A DNA stretch of 64,000 nt from Bacteroidales bacterium UBA4070 (GTDB lineage Bacteria > Bacteroidota > Bacteroidia > Bacteroidales > VadinHA17), in contig DFYY01000037.1 of the NCBI GenBank assembly GCA_002383485.1, forward strand, positions 62,001-126,000. Direction: 5' to 3'. Positions 25,277 through 33,898 of the stretch are shown here, piece after piece. A program made the position numbers and the translations under genes. Position 1 is the first letter of the stretch. Every line of letters begins with the position of its first letter. The notes under the pieces are model-generated. The model made no database searches. It was not told where the DNA came from and worked only from the letters and a program-made list of their open reading frames with translations.

Positions 25277-26301
25277 CAGATAGAATCAAAAGTACTCACC
25301 TGCTTTGTGGCTACTTCAATATGGTATGGCTTCATGATCTCCTTCTTCCGTGAAGTCCAGTTGGAGATATCTTTAAGTATCGTTTCATAGTCCGAAGAGC
25401 GTGTCTGCTGAATAATGAAATCTACCGTTGCCAGGAGCTCAAGTCCGAACGGAGACTCAAATCCCTCGATAGCTTTAAGTACTTTCTGCAACCTGTCTTT
25501 CTTCTCCTTAGAAAGTTCTTCATCTATGTATTTCACGACCAAAGGGTATCTGGAATTCTCAATAGTTATCGCAGTGCCGGGCGTATTCTCCTGCTCTCTG
25601 AAGTGGATGAAATAACCATTGAGGTACTTCAACAAATGAAAAAGCCTGTGAGCATAGGGTCCATATATTCCTTTTTCAAATTCAAGGTTCAGAGGCTCAC
25701 CAAACCTCTGGAGCAGATAAGCCAATTTTTGAGCTACCAGCAGATTTACAGAATACCCGAGAACCTGGTATTGTTTAAGCAGGTAAATCAGCATGGCTCT
25801 TGCCGGAGTTAACTTTACCGCTTCCTTTTGAACTGCCCCCTGGTCTGAATAGCCAGGTTCGAATATTATCACCTCTACCTGACCGGAGATTTGCTCAAAA
25901 TGCCTGACAATAAGAGGCTTAACTGCCGTCCATTCAAGCTTGCCATTGCCACACCCTAGTGGTGGAATGGATATGGATCTGATATGGTGTTTTTTTATCT
26001 TCGATACAAGATCTGATAAACCTGTGTCAATATATTCAATTTTCGAGGGATACCGCCAGTGAGTCTTGGTTGGAAAATTAATTATATACCTGGGTGTGAT
26101 ATACTGGGTTTTAACAACCTGAACTTCACCAACCCGGATTTTATCATCCCTGACCGCCCTCAGGTATTCTTCCATCGCATCAGGGAATGTTTTACGGAAG
26201 GCTAATGCAACTCCCTTGCCCATTATACCTACCGTATTTACAGTATTCACAAGGGCTTCCGTCTGCGACTCCAGAATATTTCCGACTGTAAAAGTTATCA
26301 T
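25276..26301 (-). CDS. darG: DarG antitoxin, macrodomain DNA ADP-ribosylglycohydrolase
   Basis: Antitoxin of the DarTG system (341 aa from the chosen start). The N-terminal macrodomain (about 1-150) starts MITFTVGN and holds NTVNTVGIMGKGVALAFRK and the PPLGCGNGKLEW loop. Known DarG proteins remove ADP-ribose from DNA thymidine, and their C-terminal half binds DarT. That C-terminal half is present here (about 165-341). The longer frame from 26370 would overlap darT by 59 bp and add residues not seen in the family, so ATG at 26301 is preferred, 10 bp after the darT stop. Pairing with darT makes the call firm. Confidence 0.9.
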   Translation of the reverse strand: MITFTVGNILESQTEALVNTVNTVGIMGKGVALAFRKTFPDAMEEYLRAVRDDKIRVGEVQVVKTQYITPRYIINFPTKTHWRYPSKIEYIDTGLSDLVSKIKKHHIRSISIPPLGCGNGKLEWTAVKPLIVRHFEQISGQVEVIIFEPGYSDQGAVQKEAVKLTPARAMLIYLLKQYQVLGYSVNLLVAQKLAYLLQRFGEPLNLEFEKGIYGPYAHRLFHLLKYLNGYFIHFREQENTPGTAITIENSRYPLVVKYIDEELSKEKKDRLQKVLKAIEGFESPFGLELLATVDFIIQQTRSSDYETILKDISNWTSRKKEIMKPYHIEVATKQVSTFDSI

Positions 26302-26311
26302 GCTTATAAAG

Positions 26312-26947
26312 TTAGTAATACCACTCCTTTTTAACAAATACTTTAATGCTTTTGTTAACATCTCCGACAATGCCCTTCACTTTGTCACAAGCTATTTCTG
26401 AGAATGTTGCAATCCCAAGTACCATATTAAATGGCAGAGACTTGTAGACCAGTAATTCGGCCTGTTTTCTCCTTTTGCGATCCGGGTCAGCCTCAGTATC
26501 AAACCAGGAGTTTGAAGCTATAACTCTCCAGTCAATATAAGACAACCCCTCGTATGTATTGAATGGTCTGGACATACGATGATAGGCATGTCCGTCATAG
26601 ATAATATATGGCTTACCACTTTCAGCAATTTTCTCATAAGAGGTGACAAGATAGATTATCTCATCCTGTGTCCTTTTTGTTACATTCTGGAAACCGTTTT
26701 TGATATTATAAAGCATCGGAGATCTTTTAGTAAAGTAGAACGAAACATAATCATTAAGTGTGCCTTGCGGGTTTAATGGAATTGGCATGGTTCTTCTGCG
26801 TTCAATTAATGAGTTGTCGCCAATGCCAATATAATCAGGATTCGCCCCGCTATGAGAAGGACATGTAATCTCATCCCTCCTTACTATAAAAGGAAGATTA
26901 TCAACATGAATGATTCTGTACAGGTATATTGTTGAAGGTATAGTCAT
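26312..26947 (-). CDS. darT: DarT toxin, DNA thymidine ADP-ribosyltransferase
   Basis: Toxin of the DarTG system (211 aa). DarT enzymes attach ADP-ribose to thymidine in single-stranded DNA and can block phage replication. Key residues are visible: an N-terminal YRIIHVDNLP with His14 in the NAD-binding position, Arg75 in FYFTKRSPMLY, and the catalytic Glu164 in KRRKQAELLVYK. The length is typical. The gene is first in the pair, followed by darG after 10 bp. It lies in a damaged region between two copies of a glycan-priming module, which suggests acquisition or a recombination hotspot. Confidence 0.9.
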   Translation of the reverse strand: MTIPSTIYLYRIIHVDNLPFIVRRDEITCPSHSGANPDYIGIGDNSLIERRRTMPIPLNPQGTLNDYVSFYFTKRSPMLYNIKNGFQNVTKRTQDEIIYLVTSYEKIAESGKPYIIYDGHAYHRMSRPFNTYEGLSYIDWRVIASNSWFDTEADPDRKRRKQAELLVYKSLPFNMVLGIATFSEIACDKVKGIVGDVNKSIKVFVKKEWYY

Positions 26948-27146
26948 TAAGTCTGCTTTTCAGTTAAATCTGTTCCCGGCCATCCGGAAAAATTACTGGT
27001 TGGCCCTTGCATACCGAACAAATGATCAATCAGGCCTATAGGTTTCCTTCCGGCCAAAAACATACCTCACCCCGACATTTATCCCATAACAGCTGTGATT
27101 GAGCCTGCTGCAAGGCAACCGGGGAGCAATATTAACGGCAGTCGTT
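26948..27146 (-). pseudogene. Outer-membrane barrel protein remnant
   Basis: On the minus strand the last 20 or so codons before a TGA at 27026-27028 read SCYGINVGVRYVFGRKETY. This is the alternating pattern of a C-terminal outer-membrane beta-strand. No start or upstream body is present. The remaining bases up to darT show nothing recognisable. Confidence 0.45.
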
Positions 27147-27365
27147 TCATCTCCGGGGAGTGAGTTTTATTCTGACGCCTGCGGCAAGGCTGTTTGATAT
27201 GAGAGCCTCCTTCAGGCGGGTGTCAGGAGAGGAGGGGGCGGGCCTGCCGAAGGGATACATTTCAAGGTTAGTTATCTCATCAACGTAAACTGTCTCCTTC
27301 TGGTAAGTGGCAAGGTATTCGGCATGGTATGTTGAGGGATGATTTATTGAATGTTCTGCCCGGCA
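27147..27365 (-). pseudogene. C-terminal remnant of an unrecognised gene
   Basis: A frame that opens just after a TGA and ends with TGA at 27147-27149 encodes about 72 residues that look like real protein, including TYHAEYLATYQKETVYVDEI and EALISNSLAAGVRIKLTPR. It has no start codon at its head. I do not recognise the family. It is fused to the broken end of the wecB remnant, so it looks like the tail of a gene left by recombination. Confidence 0.4.
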
Positions 27366-27408
27366 TCACTGCTGGCATAACGCTTAAGCTCCGAAAATCC
27401 CGGTCAGA

Positions 27409-27680
27409 GGGATGAACCGTCAGCTCCTTCTCGAAGCCCGGCATGATGCCCGCTGTCTGCTCCGCCTGTGTGCCGCTCCCCACCTCGAGGTTAACATCAG
27501 GTTTTGGTATTCCGAGCTCCTTAAAGAACGTATCGCTCAGTTTCGGGTCATAATGCTGCCCGGTATGCACCAACCGATACTTTAACCTTCTGCTTTAGCC
27601 TTTAACCTTTCCATTTCATGGATGATTGGCGCTATTTTCATGAAGTTCGGCCGTGCACCGGCCACTATAGTTATTCTCAT
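27409..27680 (-). pseudogene. wecB 5' remnant with frameshift
   Basis: From ATG at 27680 the text is nearly identical to the wecB start (VAGARPNFMKIAPIIHEME). It then enters a heptamer-like insertion (27575-27605, units such as TAACCTT and TAGCCTT), hits TAA and resumes one frame over with YRLVHTGQHYDPKLSDTFF. Similarity stops near 27409 after GFEKELTVHPSD. The reading frame visible at 27280-27573 is therefore a chimera of wecB and unrelated sequence, not a gene. Confidence 0.85.
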
Positions 27681-27753
27681 CGAAGTATACACTGAGTTAA
27701 AGAGTTTCCATCAGAAGAAAGGTGGCAGGCGCCTCGCAGAGGAAATCTCAGCC

Positions 27754-28785
27754 TCATCGTTTGATACGGTTGAATGACAACTTGAAGAGCGAGTAGAAAT
27801 AAAAAAGCGGCACACGAGTAAGAATGCCGCTCCCCCGGTAAAACTCAGCAACAAACATGTAATTGCGAATTACCCTGAACTTATATGCCAACCCCGGAAA
27901 AGAAATCAGTGTATGGTAACGTGATCTGATTATTCCGCCTATGGTGTTATGCTCGATATCTTCCTCTTCTGCTATTTTCTTAAAGGAATGCACAACAAGA
28001 GATCCTGATGCTTGTGACTTCCATGGAAATTTAACTTCTGTGCCCGGGAAATAGGTTGAATGAACAGCCCTGCAGAGCGAAATCATGCGGTTCGCCTTCA
28101 GCTCTTCGGCCAGGTCAGAGAATTTTGCACCGTCAATCTTGTTCCTTATGATAATTGCATCAATATCAGCAAGCCATTTCAATCGCCGCCAGTAATGGAG
28201 CCCACCGTGTATAATAAGGTAGAGCAGTTCCAACTCGTGTGAAAGGACATAAAACGACCGGCCTGCAAAATCCAGATTCGTAAGGTTGCTCCACACAAGA
28301 TTATCCAGTCTCTCGTTTCCATACGGAGATGCCTGAAGAAGCCGCCAATGAAGCTCTACAGTCACCTTCCTTTCCGGATGGGAAAAGGAGATCTGGTTCC
28401 CGTGTTTCATAAGTTGATTCTGCCTCCGTATATCTGAAGGCCATAACACCAGGTCCGGGTTGTAACCTTGAGCCAGGAGCATTTTCACCGCATTGTCAAC
28501 GGAAGATTTTTCGATAAGGATATCAAAGTCACGGAAATGCCTGTATGTCACGTCACCGTATAACCGGTATGACAAAATGGGTCCTTTAAGAGGAATAAAC
28601 CTTATGTCAGCGGACTGAAAAGCCTCTGATAAAAGAATAAACTCCCTGATTCCCCTCAGCATCAACGCCTTCTCTTCCACACTCGCCTTAAAGACTTTGC
28701 TTCCAAGGATTGCATTTATCTGCTGAGGTGAAAGCCGATGACGGTCTCTCAATAATTCAGGAGAAATTGCACTGATATCAGCCAT
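27754..28785 (-). CDS. PF14907-type nucleotidyltransferase, second copy
   Basis: Paralogue of the lasso-operon nucleotidyltransferase (343 aa versus 323). It shares SPELLRDRHRLSPQQINA near the N-terminus, FIPLKGPILSYRLYGDVTYR, FRDFDILIE with the paired aspartates, VELHWRLL, and LIIHGGLHYWRRLKWLADID. The catalytic pattern is intact. No precursor, B1, B2 or cyclase lies beside it; the next upstream gene is a WecA-like transferase. It may be a leftover of a duplicated lasso/glycan junction, or it may act on a surface-glycan intermediate. The function is unknown. Confidence 0.8.
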   Translation of the reverse strand: MADISAISPELLRDRHRLSPQQINAILGSKVFKASVEEKALMLRGIREFILLSEAFQSADIRFIPLKGPILSYRLYGDVTYRHFRDFDILIEKSSVDNAVKMLLAQGYNPDLVLWPSDIRRQNQLMKHGNQISFSHPERKVTVELHWRLLQASPYGNERLDNLVWSNLTNLDFAGRSFYVLSHELELLYLIIHGGLHYWRRLKWLADIDAIIIRNKIDGAKFSDLAEELKANRMISLCRAVHSTYFPGTEVKFPWKSQASGSLVVHSFKKIAEEEDIEHNTIGGIIRSRYHTLISFPGLAYKFRVIRNYMFVAEFYRGSGILTRVPLFYFYSLFKLSFNRIKR

Positions 28786-28882
28786 GAAAATGATTATTCA
28801 TGTCAGACATGTAATTTGATTTTGGATCCCGCGGCGCGTCTGGACGGGGTTTGGGTACACAGAGTAATAATTCTCAACCTAC

Positions 28883-30004
28883 TCAGCTCACCTGAGTCAC
28901 TTTGGTCACGTCAGGCACCTTGACAACAGTTGTCTCTGCCGACTCTCTCTTCTTTACCGTCATCATCAGCACCTGAGTTGCAACAAGGCAGATAGCCAAC
29001 AGCAGCAGCCCCAGCAGCAGTATGCCCAGGCCGTCTAGCAAAAACGCCAGCGCAATCATAACCACATTGAAGAGCGAGATATACCTCGTGGCCTGCCGGT
29101 GACTGAAGCCGGCACGAAGCATCATGTGATGGATATGCCTCTTGTCGCCGACGAAGATGCTCTTCCCGGCACGCAGCCTGAGCACCGTCACCCTGAGGGT
29201 GTCATACAACGGGATGATCAAGATAGCTATTGCTATTGACGGAGCGGACTCCAGGCGGGTAACAGGATTGCCGTTGGCAACCAACTCGTTGAAGTGAATG
29301 GCAAACACAGCCAGGGTAAACCCGATGACCAGCGACCCGGAGTCGCCCATGAAAATCTTCTTCGGCCCGGTTGATATGTTATACCTGAGGAATCCTATCA
29401 GCGCACCAAGCAACGCCGCGGCCATAATAGTATACCCGTAATCGCCAGACAGGAAGAAGAAAATTCCGAACGCCAGCGAGGCAACTATACCCACGGAAGC
29501 TGCCAGCCCGTCAATGCCGTCAATGAGATTGACCGCGTTGATGATGATTATCATCAGGATAAGCGTTACAATGTATGAGGTTGCAACAGCAATGTCGGTT
29601 ATACCAAGGAAGCCGTGGAAATGTGTGATATGAATGTTGGTGAAAACTGCCACCAGTACAGATGCTCCTAATTCGCCCCAGAACTTTTTCTTCGGATTGA
29701 GATAAACGAGGTCGTCCTTGATCCCCACAAAAAGCAGGAAAACCACAGCAGCAGTGAAGTATGACAGCCCGGGCATATATCCGTTGACTCCTATCAGAAA
29801 TCCGAATATAAAACCTCCGAAGATGCCTATGCCCCCCAGGGTAGGCACATCGCCCTTGTGTATCTTGTGAAATCCCGGCTTGTCCTCCAGATGGCGCTGC
29901 TTAACCACTGTTATTACCTTAGGGATGTAATACCACGTGATAATCAGAGCGCTTGCGAACGCAACTATTATTGCCGGTAAACCTGTGATGACTATCTCTG
30001 GCAT
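28883..30004 (-). CDS. WecA/MraY-family sugar-1-phosphate transferase (2)
   Basis: Paralogue of the enzyme at 22411-23502 (373 aa). Shared motifs are GIKDDLVYLN, NAVNLIDGIDGLAAS, FMGDSGSLVIGF and HIHHMMLRAGF. It should load a sugar-1-phosphate on undecaprenyl phosphate at the inner membrane. The charged tail after the last helix (KKRESAETTVVKV) differs from copy 1. The gene lies next to a PglC-type priming enzyme, so this locus has two kinds of priming chemistry within 2 kb. Confidence 0.9.
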   Translation of the reverse strand: MPEIVITGLPAIIVAFASALIITWYYIPKVITVVKQRHLEDKPGFHKIHKGDVPTLGGIGIFGGFIFGFLIGVNGYMPGLSYFTAAVVFLLFVGIKDDLVYLNPKKKFWGELGASVLVAVFTNIHITHFHGFLGITDIAVATSYIVTLILMIIIINAVNLIDGIDGLAASVGIVASLAFGIFFFLSGDYGYTIMAAALLGALIGFLRYNISTGPKKIFMGDSGSLVIGFTLAVFAIHFNELVANGNPVTRLESAPSIAIAILIIPLYDTLRVTVLRLRAGKSIFVGDKRHIHHMMLRAGFSHRQATRYISLFNVVMIALAFLLDGLGILLLGLLLLAICLVATQVLMMTVKKRESAETTVVKVPDVTKVTQVS

Positions 30005-30123
30005 CGCTGAGGAAGTTTTTTTCTATCAGTCCCTGACTTCAAATTCAATTTTTCAACAGCAGTCTTCCCCTTCCGCTTTTTCCCTTGAAGGTAATAACAA
30101 CACCCCTGAGATCCGGTTCAAAA

Positions 30124-30798
30124 TTAGTCTAAATATTCTGGCCGCGATGGCAAATCCCTAAAAATTTTATGAACAAGCTCCGATCGCGGGAAAAGAATCA
30201 CCCATCCCGTCAGGAACACCAGCATGAAGTCGGTACGGAAGCTCAGATGATCCTGGTACCACAATTCCAGCTCTCCTTTGTAAGGCGAGATATGCTGCGC
30301 GTAAAACTGAGCCGGTTCTATCTTTGTCTCCGAAAGCAAACGTTCCTCGTCCCTGAAGACAATTGATCCTATTCCTGTCAGTCCGGGCCTCACATTGTAA
30401 ATGCGCTCCTTCACGTGGACCGGATATGGATCGAAGGTCTTCCTGACCAGCGGTCTTGGACCCACAATGCTCATGTCTCCCCTGAAGATATTCACCAGCT
30501 GAGGGATCTCATTGATCTTCGTCTTGCGCAAAAAGCCTCCCAGGGGCATCAGTCTCGAATCCTTTCTCGTTGTGTGCATTCCGCCGGGCAGGTTGGGACT
30601 GTTCTTCAGCATTGTAGCGAACTTCCAGATACTGAATGGCCTGTTTTTATAACCTATGCGCTCCTGGAAATAAAAGACATAATGCTCTCCTGTCAGCAGC
30701 AGCCCTATAATCACCGGAATCATAAACGGTAAAATAACCGCAATGGCCAGGGCAGACAACACGATGTCAAAAAAACGCTTAAAGTAATTCCTGTACAT
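30124..30798 (-). CDS. Priming sugar transferase, PglC/WcaJ C-terminal type
   Basis: A bacterial sugar transferase (224 aa) that moves a sugar-1-phosphate from a nucleotide sugar to undecaprenyl phosphate and so starts a repeat unit. One N-terminal hydrophobic re-entrant helix (FDIVLSALAIAVILPFMIPVI) precedes the catalytic domain. Typical motifs are FYFQERIGYKNRPFSIWKFATM, LRKTKINEIPQLVNIFRGDM and SIVGPRP. The size is that of the minimal PglC-like form without the large WcaJ N-terminal domain. It follows the FlaA1-like dehydratase after 9 bp, which suggests that the dehydratase supplies its substrate. Confidence 0.88.
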   Translation of the reverse strand: MYRNYFKRFFDIVLSALAIAVILPFMIPVIIGLLLTGEHYVFYFQERIGYKNRPFSIWKFATMLKNSPNLPGGMHTTRKDSRLMPLGGFLRKTKINEIPQLVNIFRGDMSIVGPRPLVRKTFDPYPVHVKERIYNVRPGLTGIGSIVFRDEERLLSETKIEPAQFYAQHISPYKGELELWYQDHLSFRTDFMLVFLTGWVILFPRSELVHKIFRDLPSRPEYLD

Positions 30799-30807
30799 AT
30801 GTTTTAT

Positions 30808-32028
30808 CTACATCTTCGAGTCTAATCCTTTGCCCTTCTCGATATGCTCAAAGTTTGGAAGAAAGACCTTAAGAATTTCTACTATCTCTGCCTTGGTGAC
30901 ATCCCCTGAATTAAACAGGGTTCGCAGCCTTTCGAAAATTCCGTCAATCTCGACTATGTCTCTCTTTACTGAATTCTTTATGACTCCAAGCTTTACAAAC
31001 TTATCGTTGTCGGTCACCTCGTTCTCAGTAAAAAACTCCTCATAAGGTTTTTCGCCGGAAGTGTCTGTTTCAAAAAAGTATACCGGGTATGATGTTGATT
31101 TCTCATCAAGCAGCATCGCCTTCTGTCGTGCTTCCTCCTCGGTGGCACATATGTCCGCCTCCAGGCCAAGGTATCTCAGCAGGTCAAGGGCTATAGCATC
31201 GAACGAGATCATATCGTGCACCTCATCGAGCTTCGGGAAGATGATGTCACCTGATTCTCCAAGCACAGATGCAATCATGCACAGCTCGCCAGACTCCTGC
31301 GGCGACACGAAGAAACGCCGGATGCCTGTCGGGCACGACCAGGGCTGACGCTTATTGAGCCTCTCGATGAACCCAAGAGGCAGGCTGCCGTTGGAGAAGG
31401 CCACGTTGGCAAAGCGGGCTGTAGTGATCTTAAGCCTGTCGGAGTAGGCCATTATCAGTTCCTCCATCAGCTTCTTGCTGGCGCCCATGATGTTGACAGG
31501 ATTGGCAGCCTTGTCGGTAGAAACGCAGAAAAAATGTTCCGGCGGATATTCAAGCAGCAGGTCCAGGAGCTGGCGGGCACGCAGCACATTGTTTTCTATC
31601 ATCGCCTCGATGGAGAAAATATCCTTCTCGCTGCGTACATGCTTGTGAGCCGCGAAGTTGGCAACTATGTCAAACGGAGCCAGCGAACGGAACATTTTCC
31701 CGAAAACCTTGTCGCCGAAGTTCATAGGATAAGTGATGAAGTCACCGGGAATATTATATCCGGTTGAGCTTCTCAGATCCCTAACAAGCTCTGTGAGGCC
31801 GTTCTCATTGATATCAACCACTACCAGCCTGTTGACATTGAACTTCAGGATAGCCTTGATATAGTGAGACCCTATCGTTCCTGCGCCACCAATGATCAGA
31901 ATACTCTTACCGTTGAGCCTTTCTGCCAGCAGGTTCTGGTTCTTCCCCAGGTCAGCACTGAGCAGGCTCTCAGGACGTTTCGTTACATGGGTTCGAATGA
32001 AGTGATCGAGGTTGATGTTTGTATGCAT
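30808..32028 (-). CDS. FlaA1/CapD-like nucleoside-diphosphate-sugar dehydratase/epimerase
   Basis: An SDR enzyme of the polysaccharide-biosynthesis family (PF02719-like, 406 aa), soluble because the CapD membrane domain is absent. NAD binding is shown by ILIIGGAGTIGSHYI, then VVVDINENGL and ANFAAHKHV. The active-site region is CVSTDKAANPVNIMGASKKLMEEL, with Lys in MGASKK. Known relatives make UDP-4-keto-6-deoxy sugars from UDP-GlcNAc. The C-terminal 100 residues are longer than in FlaA1. It is placed 9 bp before the PglC-type gene. Whether it is a 4,6-dehydratase or an epimerase cannot be settled here. Confidence 0.82.
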   Translation of the reverse strand: MHTNINLDHFIRTHVTKRPESLLSADLGKNQNLLAERLNGKSILIIGGAGTIGSHYIKAILKFNVNRLVVVDINENGLTELVRDLRSSTGYNIPGDFITYPMNFGDKVFGKMFRSLAPFDIVANFAAHKHVRSEKDIFSIEAMIENNVLRARQLLDLLLEYPPEHFFCVSTDKAANPVNIMGASKKLMEELIMAYSDRLKITTARFANVAFSNGSLPLGFIERLNKRQPWSCPTGIRRFFVSPQESGELCMIASVLGESGDIIFPKLDEVHDMISFDAIALDLLRYLGLEADICATEEEARQKAMLLDEKSTSYPVYFFETDTSGEKPYEEFFTENEVTDNDKFVKLGVIKNSVKRDIVEIDGIFERLRTLFNSGDVTKAEIVEILKVFLPNFEHIEKGKGLDSKM

Positions 32029-32035
32029 GATTGTC

Positions 32036-32689
32036 TCAGCGCTTTAACTCTCTTTTCTCAAACAAAAGAAAACTGCAGATTTTCAGGTACTCCGACATTA
32101 CAGACTGAATATCCTCCTTTCGTCGCCACCATTTATCGGGATTAAATCCCGAGTATGAGCTGGGACTGCAGCCTATGGTGACCGGCACCGGTTGGTAGCG
32201 GAGTGCTCGGTTGAATATCAATGCAGCCCTGCGCATATGAGCAGGAGAGGAGACGAGGATAAGAGTATCTGCTTCGGGCTTGTGGTCGAGGAAATCACGT
32301 ACTGCCACTGCCTCGTCGAGGGTGCTCCGGGCATCGCCGGGTAAAAGTGTAATGCTGTCGACAGGCACCCCCAGGGTTATCAATGACCTCACCGCCTGTT
32401 CACTGTTTGTTTCTATTCTCACGCCCCGCTCCTCGAGGTTCTGATATGGACCCATGCTCTCTTCCACTATCACTATCCTGTCAGCTCTGCCATCATAATA
32501 AAGATCATAAGCCTGCAACACCCGTTCCGGGAAGTTGCCCATGAGGATAACCAGAACATCTGAATGGGTTGGAAGATCTTCTTTTACCAAAAACCTGCCA
32601 GCTCTGCGGCAGCCGCCTATGCATATTACGATTACGATTATTAATAAGAGGAGAAAAAGTATTTTGTTTCTTACCACGTTAGCACGCAA
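32036..32689 (-). CDS. ElyC/SanA/YdcF-like DUF218 membrane-anchored protein
   Basis: A DUF218 protein (217 aa) with a single N-terminal anchor (ILFLLLLIIVIVICIGG) followed by Cys. The catalytic-like core has VLVILMGNFPERVLQAYDLY, RADRIVIVEES, ITLLPGDARSTLDEA and LVSSPAHMRRAALIF. Relatives such as ElyC act on envelope polysaccharide or lipid-carrier metabolism, but the reaction is not firmly known. The C-terminus ends FNPDKWWRRKEDI, also found in the broken copy at 24890-25276. The gene is 12 bp after a glycosyltransferase and 7 bp before the dehydratase. Confidence 0.8.
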   Translation of the reverse strand: MRANVVRNKILFLLLLIIVIVICIGGCRRAGRFLVKEDLPTHSDVLVILMGNFPERVLQAYDLYYDGRADRIVIVEESMGPYQNLEERGVRIETNSEQAVRSLITLGVPVDSITLLPGDARSTLDEAVAVRDFLDHKPEADTLILVSSPAHMRRAALIFNRALRYQPVPVTIGCSPSSYSGFNPDKWWRRKEDIQSVMSEYLKICSFLLFEKRELKR

Positions 32690-32701
32690 CTAATTAGCAT
32701 T

Positions 32702-33898
32702 TTACTCTGCAGCCTCAAGAAGTGCATCCAGCATCTTATCTGCCAGAATATCCTTATCGAAATCTCTTGCTGCAAGTACTTTGGCCCTATCACCCATTTC
32801 TCTTGCTAATGCAGGATTGTCAGCAAGCTGAATCAGCAGATCTGAAAGTTCAACCGGATCATCAGGATCGAGAGTGTAACCGACTCTGTTAACCTCAAGG
32901 TAGTCTTTCATCCAGCCATTTGTATTCTGGACCACCGGAACTCCTGCGGCTAGCGATTCAAAAAACTTGTTCGGGGATGATGTATCCAGAATCCTTGCCC
33001 CTTTCAAAGGCACAAGGGAAACAAATGCGTTCTGGATGAGCCCAACAAGTTGATTTTTAGGCACAAGACCCAGTAGGATAAAATTTATAACGTCTTCATT
33101 TATTGCTCTTTGTTCAAGGTGTGCTTTCTGTTGACCGTCGCCGGCAAGTACAATTTTGATATCGTTTCTGCCTTTTGCAGTAAGTAATTTTGCTGTATTG
33201 AAAAGCCACTCTGAATTATTTACCTCACCGATGTTGCCGTTGTAAATTGCGTATTGTAACGGGAGCAAGCCCTTCAGGTCTGGATTTTGAATTTCAGTCC
33301 CAAATAGTTGAATATTTGCTGAATTTGTTACTGAGGTTATATTCATCTTACCGAAGCGTCTTTCAATATCCGCCTCCATGCCAGGCGACAGAGTAATGAT
33401 ATGTGAAGCAGCTTTATAACACCTTTTTTCAAACCAGTAGGCCAGTCTTATCAGCAATTTGTTCTTTATGATGCCTAGCTCAACCGCGGCTTCGGGCCAT
33501 AAATCCCTTACCTCAAAGACGAACTTCCTCCCACGGATATAATGTGCGACAAGGCCCGGGAAACCAACGGTTATCGGGCCTGAAGATGCAATAACCACAT
33601 CTGCCTTCAGTGTGGCCGCGAACCAGCAGGAGACTGACATATACTGAATAAATGACCAAATGCGCTTAAGAACAGGCATTTTGTTATCTATGGTAACATT
33701 AATTACCTTGACATTGATGCCTTCATAATTTTGATTTTCAATGAATCCCTGTGCTCTGATGTCCGATTTTGCATATACCCCTGTAATGACAGTGACCTGA
33801 TGGCCTTTCTCGACCCAGCGCTTTGTAAATTCATATACCCTGGTCCCGTAAGAACCCTTAGGAGTAGTAAAATATTGATAGAAATACAGAACTTTCAT
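32702..33898 (-). CDS. WbuB-like GT4 glycosyltransferase
   Basis: A retaining GT-B glycosyltransferase (398 aa) that resembles the WbuB group of N-acetyl-fucosamine/amino-sugar transferases. The N-terminus MKVLYFYQYFTTPKGSYGTR and the stretch EVRDLWPEAAVELGI are typical. The C-terminal donor domain has YNGNIGEVNN, VLAGDGQQK and FFESLAAGVPVV with the conserved Glu. It would add the second sugar of the repeat unit on the lipid carrier in the cytoplasm. Its start overlaps the CapK-like stop by four bases. Confidence 0.85.
   Translation of the reverse strand: MKVLYFYQYFTTPKGSYGTRVYEFTKRWVEKGHQVTVITGVYAKSDIRAQGFIENQNYEGINVKVINVTIDNKMPVLKRIWSFIQYMSVSCWFAATLKADVVIASSGPITVGFPGLVAHYIRGRKFVFEVRDLWPEAAVELGIIKNKLLIRLAYWFEKRCYKAASHIITLSPGMEADIERRFGKMNITSVTNSANIQLFGTEIQNPDLKGLLPLQYAIYNGNIGEVNNSEWLFNTAKLLTAKGRNDIKIVLAGDGQQKAHLEQRAINEDVINFILLGLVPKNQLVGLIQNAFVSLVPLKGARILDTSSPNKFFESLAAGVPVVQNTNGWMKDYLEVNRVGYTLDPDDPVELSDLLIQLADNPALAREMGDRAKVLAARDFDKDILADKMLDALLEAAE

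Noticed and set aside
27280..27573. A 97-aa reading frame starting MVHTGQHYDP as a gene
   Set aside because: It is the middle of a frameshifted wecB remnant followed by unrelated out-of-frame sequence.
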